DNA of 52,534 nt from the IMG/VR virus record IMGVR_UViG_3300046472_000494, positions 1 through 52,534 of that record. One strand, written 5' to 3'. Source of the DNA: a virus. Made by a program: the position numbers and the translations under genes. Of the stretch, positions 13,428 through 21,624 are shown piece by piece (within the stretch, counting starts at the first letter, position 1; each line of letters opens with the position of its first letter). The notes beneath the pieces are model-generated. The model worked only from the letters and a program-made list of their open reading frames with translations, had not been told where the DNA came from and made no database searches.

Positions 13428-13901
13428 ATGGCAAACCTTCTCGAGAGCATCCGCAACAGCATCCAGACGTCCATCTACGGGCGCCGGCTGGGCCTCACGA
13501 ACGACTTCCTCGCCGGTGTGCGCGGCACGCTCGATCCCATCGAGGACGTGCAGGCAAGCGCTCCGAGCTCGGCCGTGCCGTACGGCATGACCAACATCCT
13601 CACCTCCGGCTCTTCGCAGACGGGCCTCTTCTCGCTGCAGGCGCCGCCCTCGGCCGGCATTCGCAAGACGCTGCGCCTGCAGTCCACGTCCACCGGCACG
13701 CAGCAGTTCCAGTTGAGCGGGCCGTCCATCGTGATCGGCGCCTCGCTCACGACCCTCGGCGCCACGGTCATCTCGCTGGTGAAGCAGAACGCGATCGCGA
13801 ACCTGCTGTCGCTGTCGACGTCGGTCTGGGCGTTCATGGGCGGGGCCTCGAGCCTCGCTTCGTCCGACGGCCCCGGCGTCATCTTCTCGACGAGCACCTG
13901 A
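13428..13901 (+). CDS. hypothetical virion-type protein
   Basis: A 157-residue protein with ribosome site GAGGGC before ATG 13428. It is rich in Ser, Thr, Leu and Gly and looks beta-sheet-forming (LQSTSTGTQQFQLSGPSIVIG). The N-terminus is helical (LLESIRNSIQTSIYGRRLG). No family is recognised; its position before the Maf-like and terminase genes favours a structural role. Its stop shares one base with the next ATG. Confidence 0.6.
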   Translation: MANLLESIRNSIQTSIYGRRLGLTNDFLAGVRGTLDPIEDVQASAPSSAVPYGMTNILTSGSSQTGLFSLQAPPSAGIRKTLRLQSTSTGTQQFQLSGPSIVIGASLTTLGATVISLVKQNAIANLLSLSTSVWAFMGGASSLASSDGPGVIFSTST

Positions 13902-14698
13902 TGGGCTCGAAGATCGCGCTCCTCGGCAGCGCTCCCTCGAGCATTCGCCTGGCACCCCTCAAGGATCCGGCGTGGAGCATCTGGGCGTGCTCCCCGGGCG
14001 CCTACGCCATCATCGGCCAGGAGCGCACCTACCACGAGGGGGATGCGTTCTTCGAGCTCCACCGCTGGGAGCCGCCCGTCATCGGCGACCCCACGCGCCA
14101 GGTGGCGTGGTTCTCGCCCGAGTACGTGGAGTGGATGCGGCAATTCAAGGGGCCGGTGTACACGGGCGAGATGATTCCCGACATCCCGCGCTCGGTGCGG
14201 CTCCCGCGCGAGCGCCTGCTCGAGCGCTACGGCCCCTACTTCTTCACGAGCTCGCTCGCGTGGATGCTCGCGATGGCGCTGGAAGTGCCCGACGTGGAGG
14301 AGATCGCGCTCTACGGCGTGGACATGAGCGCCACCGAGGAATACGCGCAGCAACGCCCGGGTTGCCACTTCTTCATCCAGGCGGCCATGCTGCGCGGCGT
14401 GCGCGTGTCGGTGCCTCCGGAATCGGACCTCATGCAGCCGATGCCGCTCTACGGCATTTGCGAATGGGAGCCGATGATGGTGAAGGCCACCGTGCGCAAG
14501 CGCGAGCTCGAAGCGAGGCTCGTCGCGGCGCAGGCGAGCCTGCAGGCGGCAACCCAGCAGTGCGGCTTCCTGCAGGGCGCGCTCGACAATCACAAATACT
14601 GGATGGCGACCTGGATCGGCACCGCGTCCATCGACAGGATCGTCGAGCAGATGGCCCGGCGCGCCGACGTGGTGCCGCTGCACGTGGCGTCGGACTGA
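13901..14698 (+). CDS. MptE/Maf-like phage protein
   Basis: A 265-residue protein of a type common in phages of GC-rich Gram-negative bacteria. It begins with a Rossmann-like strand-loop (SKIALLGSAPSSIRLAPL) followed by SIWACSPG, FFELHRWEPP, YFFTSSLAWMLAMAL and EIALYGVDMSATEEY, and ends in a long helix (about residues 200-240). The core resembles the MptE/Maf fold; Maf proteins transfer pseudaminic or legionaminic acid to flagellin. That likeness is recalled, not computed. Lying in the same block as the sugar cluster and directly before the large terminase, it is a candidate glycan transferase or sugar-phosphate enzyme. Confidence 0.6.
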   Translation: MGSKIALLGSAPSSIRLAPLKDPAWSIWACSPGAYAIIGQERTYHEGDAFFELHRWEPPVIGDPTRQVAWFSPEYVEWMRQFKGPVYTGEMIPDIPRSVRLPRERLLERYGPYFFTSSLAWMLAMALEVPDVEEIALYGVDMSATEEYAQQRPGCHFFIQAAMLRGVRVSVPPESDLMQPMPLYGICEWEPMMVKATVRKRELEARLVAAQASLQAATQQCGFLQGALDNHKYWMATWIGTASIDRIVEQMARRADVVPLHVASD

Positions 14699-14702
14699 AT
14701 CC

Positions 14703-16310
14703 ATGAGCGCCGGTCTCGAAAAGCTCGAAGCGGCCTTCGCGCGAAAGACCAAGCCCGAGCTGGCCGCGATCGACGCCGAGCTCATCAAGGCCACGGGCCA
14801 CCTGCGCTGGGTGCCCAACCCGGGTCCGCAGACCGAGGCGTACTTCTCGAAGGCGGACGTGATCCTCTACGGCGGGCAACCGGGCGGCGGCAAGACGGAC
14901 CTGGTGCTCGGCCTCGCCTTCAACGAGCACCAGCGCGCGCTCGTGATGCGCCGCCGCTACACGGACCTCTCCGGCATCGTCGATCGCATGATCGCGATGA
15001 ATGGCGGCAAGGATGGGTTCAACGGCTCGCCGCCACCGTCGCTCAAGACGAAGAACCTCGTGATCGAGCTCGGCGCTGCGAACAATCCCGGCGACGAGCA
15101 AAGCTGGATCGGGCGCGCGCGCGACCTCCTCGGCATCGACGAGGCCACGCAGTTCACCGAGGCGCAGGTGCGCATGCTGATGGGCTGGGTGCGTTCGGAG
15201 AACCCGAAGCAGCGCTGCCGCACCATCCTCGCCACCAACCCGCCGCTCACCTCCGAGGGGCTGTGGGTGATCCAGATGTTCGCGCCGTGGCTGGACGACA
15301 CCTACCCGCGGCCCGCGAAGGCGGGCGAGCTGCGCTGGGTGGTGTCCGACGACGACGGCGATCGCTGGGTGGACGGCCCGCGACCCGTGGAAGTGACGCA
15401 GGATGGGCAGCGCAAGGCGGTGACGCCGACCTCGCGCACGTACATCGCCTCGAGCGTGGGGGACAACCCGTTCTACGTGCGAAGCGGCTACCAGAAGCAG
15501 CTCGATGCGCTGCCGGCGCAGATCCGCCGCATCCTCATGGGCGGCTTCAAGGCGAGTTTCCAGGACGCCGAGAACCAGGTGATCCCGACGGCGTGGATCC
15601 GGGACGCGCAGCGCCGCTGGACGAAGACGCCGCCCCTCGAGGTGCCGATGTGCGCGATCGGGGTCGACATGTCGGGCGGCGGCACCGACCCGATGGTGCT
15701 CGCGCCGCGCCGCGACGGCTGGTACGCGCCGCTCGTGGTGGTGCCGGCGAAGAGCATTCCGCAGGACAAGGCCTCGAGCTTCGCCTTCGGCCAGATCCTG
15801 ATCCACCGCCGCGACCACGCGATCATCGTGCTCGACATGAGCGGCGGCTACGGCAGCGGCTGCTTCCAGCTCGCGCGCGAGAACAGCATCGACGTCTTCC
15901 CCTACAAGGGCGCGGCGAAATCGGCCGGGCGCACGAAGGACAAGCAGCTCGGTTTCTTCAACACACGCAGCGAAGCCATCTGGAAGTTCCGCGAGGCGCT
16001 CGACCCCGACCAGGATGGCGGCTCCATCGTGGCGTTGCCCGACGATCCGGAGCTCGTGGCGGACCTCACCGCGCCGCGCCTGGACATGGAGTTCCGCGTC
16101 GGCATCAAGGTGGAATCGAAGGAGGAGGTGTGCGCGCGCCTCGGCCGCTCCACGAACAAAGGCGACGCGGTGGTGATGTCGTGGTTCCGCGGCCCGAAGG
16201 CCCTGCACACGATGGTGCGCGGCGGGGCCTATGGCGAGTTCGGCGAGTTCGGCGGCGCGCGCCGCCGTGTGCCGCAAGTGATCATGGGGAGGCAACATGA
16301 CCGGCATTGA
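14703..16310 (+). CDS. terL: terminase large subunit
   Basis: A 535-residue DNA-packaging motor. The ATPase domain has Walker A GGQPGGGKTD (about residues 57-66), Walker B DLLGIDEATQF (about 140-150) and coupling motif ILATNPP. The nuclease domain shows the expected acidic residues in AIGVDMSGGGTD, IIVLDMSGGYG and NKGDAVVMSWF. Length and order fit podovirus large terminases of the Terminase_6-like group. The start ATG 14703 follows the previous stop by four bases. The small subunit candidate is not adjacent; it lies across the circle junction at 51588-52157. Confidence 0.92.
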   Translation: MSAGLEKLEAAFARKTKPELAAIDAELIKATGHLRWVPNPGPQTEAYFSKADVILYGGQPGGGKTDLVLGLAFNEHQRALVMRRRYTDLSGIVDRMIAMNGGKDGFNGSPPPSLKTKNLVIELGAANNPGDEQSWIGRARDLLGIDEATQFTEAQVRMLMGWVRSENPKQRCRTILATNPPLTSEGLWVIQMFAPWLDDTYPRPAKAGELRWVVSDDDGDRWVDGPRPVEVTQDGQRKAVTPTSRTYIASSVGDNPFYVRSGYQKQLDALPAQIRRILMGGFKASFQDAENQVIPTAWIRDAQRRWTKTPPLEVPMCAIGVDMSGGGTDPMVLAPRRDGWYAPLVVVPAKSIPQDKASSFAFGQILIHRRDHAIIVLDMSGGYGSGCFQLARENSIDVFPYKGAAKSAGRTKDKQLGFFNTRSEAIWKFREALDPDQDGGSIVALPDDPELVADLTAPRLDMEFRVGIKVESKEEVCARLGRSTNKGDAVVMSWFRGPKALHTMVRGGAYGEFGEFGGARRRVPQVIMGRQHDRH

Positions 16311-16569
16311 AGAGCTCGCGGCGGCGGCCGCCTCGGCGGTCGGCGATTTCGCGGCGTCGGACACGGTGCTCACCGCCGCCACCGCAGCGACCGCCGCGGC
16401 CGGTGTGAGCGCGCTTACCACACCCAAGGCGCCCGGCATCCAGGGGCCGACGGCGATGCCTGGCCAGCAGGCGATCGACGATGCGCGCCGGCGCTCGCTC
16501 GCCGACCAGATGATGCGCCGCGGGCGGGCGAGCACGATCCTCACCGACCGGGACGACACCCTTGGATAG
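16297..16569 (+). CDS. small head-region protein
   Basis: A 90-residue Ala-rich protein. The C-terminal half, ARRRSLADQMMRRGRAST then ILTDRDDTLG, is a motif seen in small proteins next to portal genes in many podoviruses and siphoviruses. The ribosome site GGGGAGG precedes ATG 16297, which lies 14 bases inside the terminase gene. It may be a head-assembly accessory; the exact role is unknown. Confidence 0.65.
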   Translation: MTGIEELAAAAASAVGDFAASDTVLTAATAATAAAGVSALTTPKAPGIQGPTAMPGQQAIDDARRRSLADQMMRRGRASTILTDRDDTLG

Positions 16570-16879
16570 CCTGCGCGCCAACGCCGTCGATCCCAAGTCG
16601 GTCGCGGAAACCGCGGTCGCGCGGGCCGACGTGATGGATGCGCCGGTATTCCTCACCTCGGCCTACGAGCCCACGCCCGCGGGCGCGTTCACGCACCTCA
16701 CCACGCACGTCGAGACGACGATCCCGACCACGCTCGTGCAGCCGTTCACCTCGGCCACCGCAATGACGAGCAATGCGGTCGTCGCCGCGTGCGCGGCGAT
16801 GGTGGACCAGATGAACACCACGCTGCTGGTGATGAACCGCATCGCCTACACGCTCGAATCGAACGGGCTCACGTCGTGA
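16562..16879 (+). CDS. hypothetical head-region protein
   Basis: A 105-residue protein from TTG 16562, overlapping the previous gene by eight bases. It is Thr/Ala-rich (THLTTHVETTIPTTLVQPF) with a helical C-terminus (AACAAMVDQMNTTLLVMNRIAYTLES). No family is recognised. The stop overlaps the portal GTG start (GTGA), so it is co-translated with the portal. Confidence 0.6.
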   Translation: MDSLRANAVDPKSVAETAVARADVMDAPVFLTSAYEPTPAGAFTHLTTHVETTIPTTLVQPFTSATAMTSNAVVAACAAMVDQMNTTLLVMNRIAYTLESNGLTS

Positions 16880-18504
16880 ACGCCAAGGAGCTGGCCCAGC
16901 AGGCCGACAACCTCTACAGCAAGAGGACGCAGCTGCTGCTCCTGTGGCAGGAGATCGCGCTCAACTTCTACCCGGAGCGCGCGGACTTCACCTACCGGCG
17001 CGTGGTGGGGCAGGAATTCGCCGTGAACCTCGCCACGAGCTATCCCATCCTCGCGCGCCGCGACCTCGGCAATTCGCTCGGCACGATGCTGCGGCCGACG
17101 GCCAAGTCGTGGTTCCACCCGCGCGTCGCGCACGAAGGCCCGAAGGTGGACATCGAGGCGCGGCGCTGGCTCGAGTGGGCCGAGGGCGTGCAGCGCCGGG
17201 CGATGTACGACCGTGCCTCGCTCTTCACGCGCGCCACGAAGGAGGGCGACCACGACTTCTCGGCATTCGGCCAGTGCGTGATCTCGATCGAGCTCAACAA
17301 GAACGCCGATACCCTCCTCTATCGCTGCTGGCACCTGCGCGATGTCGCGTGGGCCGAGAACGCCGAGGGCAACGTGGGGCAGATTTTCCGCAAGTGGAAG
17401 CCGACCTCGCGCAACCTCTGCAACACCTTCCCCGGCAGGTGCCACCCGAACGTGGAGCAGGTGGCCTTGAAGGATCCGTTCGCGGAGGTGGAGTGCCGCC
17501 ACATGGTCGTGGAGTCCGACATGTACGACGGCAAGTTCCGCACGCCGTACGTGTCGATCTACTACGACCAGGACCACGACAAGGTGCTCGAGGAGGTGGG
17601 CATCTACAACAAGTTCTACGTGATCCCGCGCTGGACGACGGTTTCCGGGTCGCAGTACGGCTACTCGCCGGCGACCGTTGCGGCACTGCCCGATGCGCGG
17701 CTGCTGCAGGCCATGACGGCCACGATCCTCGAGGCGGGCGAGAAGTTCACCAACCCGCCGATGGTCGCGGTGCAGGAGGCGATCCGCGGCGACGTGGCGA
17801 TCTACGCGGGCGGCATCACCTGGGTGGACCGCGACTACGACGAACGCCTGGGAGAGGTGCTGCGCCCGCTCACACAGGACAGGTCGGGCATGCCGATGGG
17901 CCGCGATATGCAGGCCGACACGCGCTCCATGATCGCGGAGGCCTTCTTCCTCAACAAACTCAGCATGAGCAATCCCGACCGCGGCAAGGCCGAGATGACC
18001 GCCTTCGAGGTGGGCCAGCAGGTGCAGGAATACATCCGCAACGCGCTCCCCATCTTCGAGCCGATGGAGATGGACTACAACGGCGCGGTGTGCGAGATGA
18101 CCTTCGATACCCTCATGCGCGCGGGCGCGTTCGGCTCGCCCTTCAACATGCCGAAGACCCTGCGGGGGAGCGAGATCGAGTTCCACTTCGAGAGCCCGCT
18201 GCACGACGCGATCGAGAGCGAGAAGGGCGCTAAGCTGCAGCAGGCGAAGATGATGATGGCCGATGCCATCGCGCTCGACCCCTCCAATGCCGACGTGCTC
18301 GACGCGCAGGTGGCGCTGCGCGAGGCGCTCATCGGCATCGGCGTGCCGGCGCTCTGGGTGCGAAGCGAAGACGAGGTGGCGCAGCGCGCGCAAGCGCGGC
18401 AACAGCAGCAGAACGTGCAGCAGACGCTCGCCAACGTGCAGCAGGGGGCGGAAGCCGCGAAGGCGCTGGGCGAGGCCTCGCAGGCCATGAGGCCCGCGGC
18501 ATGA
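16876..18504 (+). CDS. portal / head-to-tail connecting protein
   Basis: A 542-residue portal of the podovirus Head-tail_con type. Typical stretches are LLLLWQEIALNFYPERADF near the start, LATSYPILARRDLGNSLGTML, the PTAKSWF turn, and SGSQYGYSPATVAALPDAR. A Gln-rich helical tail closes the protein (ARQQQQNVQQTLANVQQ). It forms the dodecameric ring through which the terminase threads DNA. The GTG start is set by the GTGA overlap. Length and motifs place the phage with BPP-1/BcepC6B-like podoviruses. Confidence 0.92.
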   Translation: MNAKELAQQADNLYSKRTQLLLLWQEIALNFYPERADFTYRRVVGQEFAVNLATSYPILARRDLGNSLGTMLRPTAKSWFHPRVAHEGPKVDIEARRWLEWAEGVQRRAMYDRASLFTRATKEGDHDFSAFGQCVISIELNKNADTLLYRCWHLRDVAWAENAEGNVGQIFRKWKPTSRNLCNTFPGRCHPNVEQVALKDPFAEVECRHMVVESDMYDGKFRTPYVSIYYDQDHDKVLEEVGIYNKFYVIPRWTTVSGSQYGYSPATVAALPDARLLQAMTATILEAGEKFTNPPMVAVQEAIRGDVAIYAGGITWVDRDYDERLGEVLRPLTQDRSGMPMGRDMQADTRSMIAEAFFLNKLSMSNPDRGKAEMTAFEVGQQVQEYIRNALPIFEPMEMDYNGAVCEMTFDTLMRAGAFGSPFNMPKTLRGSEIEFHFESPLHDAIESEKGAKLQQAKMMMADAIALDPSNADVLDAQVALREALIGIGVPALWVRSEDEVAQRAQARQQQQNVQQTLANVQQGAEAAKALGEASQAMRPAA

Positions 18505-18785
18505 AGCGCGAAGGCATCCCGCCCGCGTTCCAGCCGGCGCCGTACGAGCTCGCGGATCTCACGGCCGTGCAGGCCGTGGCCGACGGGCGCGCGAGCGCCG
18601 AGCAGCAGAAGCGGGCGATGCGCTGGATCGTGGAAAAGGCGTGCGACGCGTACGGCCTGGGGTGGCATCCGGAAAGCGCGCACGCGGCCTCCTTCTGCAG
18701 TGGCCGGCGCTTCGCCGGGCTGCAGATCGTGAAGGCCATCAACCTCAATACGGCAGTGCTAAGGAAGGCGGAACATGCGAGCTAA
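18501..18785 (+). CDS. Bbp19-like phage protein
   Basis: A 94-residue protein with the Bbp19-type core, EQQKRAMRWIVEKACDAYGL and SFCSGRRFAGLQIVKAINLN. The name comes from Bordetella phage BPP-1, where the gene also sits between portal and scaffold. Function is not established. ATGA overlap with the portal; the end overlaps the scaffold gene by 11 bases. Confidence 0.78.
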   Translation: MKREGIPPAFQPAPYELADLTAVQAVADGRASAEQQKRAMRWIVEKACDAYGLGWHPESAHAASFCSGRRFAGLQIVKAINLNTAVLRKAEHAS

Positions 18786-19695
18786 GTGGTTCAGGCAGGA
18801 CAAGGTGGACGGCGACGCCGGCGCGGGTGACGGCGGCGCTGCCGCAGCGGCGGCCGCGGCAACTGCAGCTGCGGCCGACGCCGGCAAGGGGCAATTCGCC
18901 TGGTCGGATGGCTGGCGCGAGCACCTCGCCGGCGGCGACGAGAAGCTGATGAAGCGCCTCGAGCGCTTCGACACGCCCGCCGCGATCTTCACCTCCTACC
19001 GCGCGCTCGAGCAGAAGCTCTCGAGCGGCGAGCTGCGCGCGAACGTGCCCTTCCCCGAGAAGGGGACCGATGACGAGAAGGCCGCCTGGCGGAAGGACGC
19101 GGGCCTGCCCGACAAGCCGGAGGCGTACGACCTCAAGTTCGACGACGGCTTCGTGATCGGCGAGGACGACAAGGGCCTCGTCGACGGATTCCTCAAGGCG
19201 GCGCACGAGAAGAACCTGCCACCTGCGGCGGTGAAGGCCTCGGTGCGCTGGTACTTCGACACGGTGGAGAAGCGCGCGCAGGACCGGCAGCAGCAGGACG
19301 CGGCCTTCCGGCAGGAGTCGGAGGACTCGCTGCGCGCCGAATGGGGCGGCGATTACCGCAAGAACGTGAATCTCGTGAAGTCGCTGCTGGACACGGCGCC
19401 CGAGGAGATCCGCGACCAGATCATGTTCGCCCGCCTGGAGGACGGCAAGCCCCTCACCAGCCACCCGAAGGCGCTGCAGTGGCTCGTGGGTCTCGCGCGC
19501 ACCGTGAATCCGGTGACGACCGTGGTGCCAGGTGCCGACGCGGCCACCATCGCGAATTCGATCGACGACGAGATCAAGAAGATCGAAACCACGATGCGGA
19601 AGGACCGCAAGGCGTACAACAACGACGACAAGATGCAGGAGCGCTATCGCGAACTCCTCGGGGCGCGCGAGCAACTGAAGGCGCAGCGGAAGTAA
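18775..19695 (+). CDS. capsid scaffolding protein
   Basis: A 306-residue acidic protein. After an Ala-rich flexible N-terminus come conserved phage-scaffold phrases: TDDEKAAWRKDAGLPDKPEAY, YDLKFDDGFVIGEDD, LRAEWGGDYRKNVNL and IRDQIMFARLEDGKPL. A strongly charged helical C-terminus follows (DDEIKKIETTMRKDRKAYNN). It would assemble with the major capsid protein in the procapsid and then leave. The position between portal and capsid genes supports this. Confidence 0.82.
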   Translation: MRAKWFRQDKVDGDAGAGDGGAAAAAAAATAAAADAGKGQFAWSDGWREHLAGGDEKLMKRLERFDTPAAIFTSYRALEQKLSSGELRANVPFPEKGTDDEKAAWRKDAGLPDKPEAYDLKFDDGFVIGEDDKGLVDGFLKAAHEKNLPPAAVKASVRWYFDTVEKRAQDRQQQDAAFRQESEDSLRAEWGGDYRKNVNLVKSLLDTAPEEIRDQIMFARLEDGKPLTSHPKALQWLVGLARTVNPVTTVVPGADAATIANSIDDEIKKIETTMRKDRKAYNNDDKMQERYRELLGAREQLKAQRK

Positions 19696-19868
19696 GCGGA
19701 TCGAGCCGGCGGAGAACTGCGCGAGCATCCCGCCGGCGCAGCACAGAGCACCAGTAGCGCGGCCCCATGGACAAGGCTCGCTGGCCCCGACAGGGAAACC
19801 CGGTAACGCCGTGAGTGGACAACCCGAGCGACGGTCGATGCCAACCGTTTCGTTTAGGAGCCAAACAC
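19696..19868 (+). other. leader region of the capsid gene with hairpin
   Basis: A 173-base gap without a convincing gene. GCCGGCGG (19705-19712) pairs with CCGCCGGC (19730-19737) over a 17-base loop, with no T tract. The ribosome site TAGGAG precedes ATG 19869. The long untranslated leader with a stable hairpin could boost or stabilise the abundantly needed capsid message. No promoter is obvious. Confidence 0.4.
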
Positions 19869-20717
19869 ATGGCCGACACCGCATTCCAGACGCAATACCG
19901 CCAAGAGTTCATCGCTGGATTCGAGGCAAAGCAAACCCTCCTGCGCGACCTCGTGACGACGGAAGCCGTCATCAAGGGCAACACGGCCGTCTTCCTCGTG
20001 GCCGACTCGGGCGGCGCCGTCGCGGTCACGCGCGGCACCAACGGCCTCATCCCGGCGCGCGCGGACAACCTCAACCAGAACCCGTGTGTCCTCGGCGAAT
20101 GGCACGACCTGGTGAGGAAGACCGACTTCAACATCTTCGCCAGCCAGGGCAACCAGCGCGAGATCATGCAGGTGACCTCGATGGGCGTCGTCAACCGCAA
20201 GATCGACGACCAGATCATCACCGTGCTCAACACGGGCACCGTGTCCATCGGCGCCGCGGGCGTGATCCCGAACGTCTCGCTCTTCCAGAACGGGCGCGTG
20301 AAGCTCTCCAACGCTTCCGTGCCGTGGGACTCGCGCATCTCGTTCGTGTGCCAGCCGAGCTTCCTCGCCTATCTCGAGCAGGCGCCCGAGTTCACGAATG
20401 CGCAGTACGTGGACGTGCGCCCGTATGCGAGCGACGAGCCCTCCTGGCGCGACAAGCCGATGGCCTACCGGTGGAGGAACGCGCTCATCGTCGAGCACCC
20501 GAACCTGCCGGGCAAGGGCAGCACGACCGAGCGCTCGTTCCTCTTCCACCAGACCGCGCTCGGGCACGCGATGGACGTCGAGGGCCTCGAAAGCCCGGTC
20601 GGCTACAACGAGGAGAACGACTACTCGTGGGCGCGCGTCTCGGGCTTCATGGGCGCGGTGGGCCTGCAGAACGCCGGGATCATCGTCATCACCCATGACG
20701 GCTCGCAGTACGCCTGA
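19869..20717 (+). CDS. major capsid protein
   Basis: A 282-residue protein. The start is ATG 19869 with a TAGGAG site; an upstream in-frame ATG would add 18 unlikely residues. It begins ADTAFQTQYRQEFIAGFEAK (the typical helical arm) and continues with beta-rich P-domain-like sequence (ISFVCQPSFLAYLEQAPEF, PMAYRWRNALIVEHPN, SWARVSGFMGAVGLQNAG). Length and order after the scaffold match BPP-1-like major capsids, inferred to have an HK97-type fold. Confidence 0.85.
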   Translation: MADTAFQTQYRQEFIAGFEAKQTLLRDLVTTEAVIKGNTAVFLVADSGGAVAVTRGTNGLIPARADNLNQNPCVLGEWHDLVRKTDFNIFASQGNQREIMQVTSMGVVNRKIDDQIITVLNTGTVSIGAAGVIPNVSLFQNGRVKLSNASVPWDSRISFVCQPSFLAYLEQAPEFTNAQYVDVRPYASDEPSWRDKPMAYRWRNALIVEHPNLPGKGSTTERSFLFHQTALGHAMDVEGLESPVGYNEENDYSWARVSGFMGAVGLQNAGIIVITHDGSQYA

Positions 20718-20746
20718 CAACCCGCGCGCAACGAAAGGAGATTCAC

Positions 20747-21103
20747 ATGGCATACAGCGGAACCACGGCAGCCTCCTCGCTCGCCAACCCGCCCATCCTG
20801 CTCGTACGCGGCCTGGGCACCCTCGTCAACGCCGGCGCCGTCGTGGGCTCGACCGTCCAGCCCAACGTGGGCGGCACGGGCCTCTGGTACTACGCCTCGA
20901 CCGACGGCTCGACGCTGCTGCAGGCGGCGGGCTACTTCAGCGATGGCCGACTCCTCGGCATGCGCAACGGCGATTTCATGCTGATCGCCGCGGCCACCGC
21001 CGTGGGCTCGACCACCGTCGGCATCGGCCTCGGCATGCTGATGACCACCAACAGCACCGCGGGCTACAACATCGCGGCCAACGCGCTGATCGCGTCTTCG
21101 TGA
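20747..21103 (+). CDS. head decoration/cement-type protein
   Basis: A 118-residue protein with a strong AAAGGAG site. It is rich in Gly, Ala, Thr and Val with little charge (MAYSGTTAASSLANPPILLV, LWYYASTDGSTLLQAAGYF). This is typical of the cement protein encoded right after the major capsid in BPP-1-like phages. A terminator follows directly, so capsid and this protein close a transcription unit. Confidence 0.7.
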   Translation: MAYSGTTAASSLANPPILLVRGLGTLVNAGAVVGSTVQPNVGGTGLWYYASTDGSTLLQAAGYFSDGRLLGMRNGDFMLIAAATAVGSTTVGIGLGMLMTTNSTAGYNIAANALIASS

Positions 21104-21111
21104 TCCGCCAG

Positions 21112-21143
21112 CGGGGCCGGGCCGCATTCCCGGCCCCGATTTT
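21112..21143 (+). terminator. rho-independent terminator after capsid genes
   Basis: CGGGGCCGGG (21112-21121), a seven-base loop, CCCGGCCCCG (21129-21138), then ATTTT. Ten GC pairs and a short T run make it strong. It probably sets a higher transcript level for capsid genes than for the tail genes downstream. Confidence 0.78.
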
Positions 21144-21158
21144 CCAAGGAGACAGGCA

Positions 21159-21623
21159 ATGCCGGAAGACAAACAGGCGCCCACCAAGCAGTTGTTCGAC
21201 CCGAAGCGCATCCAGTTGTCCGAGTACGCGACGCGATCGTTCACGGTGACGGTGGAGCAGGGCACCGCCGAGCGCGACGTGCTGGATCCCGCGTTCTTCG
21301 CCCACTTCGCGCCGCAGTTCAACGTGTACGACGAGATCACGGTGCGTGTCGATGACGGCACCTGGTACGGCAAGTTCCTTGTGTGCTCGTGCGGGCGCAC
21401 GTGGACGAAGCTGCGCACCATCTTCTGCATGCAGCTCACCGAGCAGGACGTCGACATGTCGCAGGCGGCGGTGTTCGACGGCTACGAGGTGAAGTGGCGC
21501 GGGCCGCTCTGCAAGTGGAGCGTCATCCGCAAGCAGGACAAGATGGCCGTGTTCGAGAAGGGCGAGGACAAGCTCGCCGCCGACACGTGGCTCGCACAGC
21601 ACGTGAAGTCCCCGGTGGCCTGA
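21159..21623 (+). CDS. head-tail region hypothetical protein
   Basis: A 154-residue protein with an AAGGAGA ribosome site. A beta-rich middle (FNVYDEITVRVDDGTWYGKFLVCSC) and EVKWRGPLCKWSVIRKQDKM suggest a compact fold. Proteins of this length and place (between capsid and tail tubular genes) are common in BPP-1-like phages. No function is recognised; possibly a head-completion or adaptor protein. Confidence 0.65.
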   Translation: MPEDKQAPTKQLFDPKRIQLSEYATRSFTVTVEQGTAERDVLDPAFFAHFAPQFNVYDEITVRVDDGTWYGKFLVCSCGRTWTKLRTIFCMQLTEQDVDMSQAAVFDGYEVKWRGPLCKWSVIRKQDKMAVFEKGEDKLAADTWLAQHVKSPVA

Positions 21624-21624
21624 C

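Noticed and set aside
14430-16559. Minus-strand frame of 709 codons
   Set aside because: Antisense shadow of the terminase gene, which has Walker and nuclease motifs; the shadow has none.
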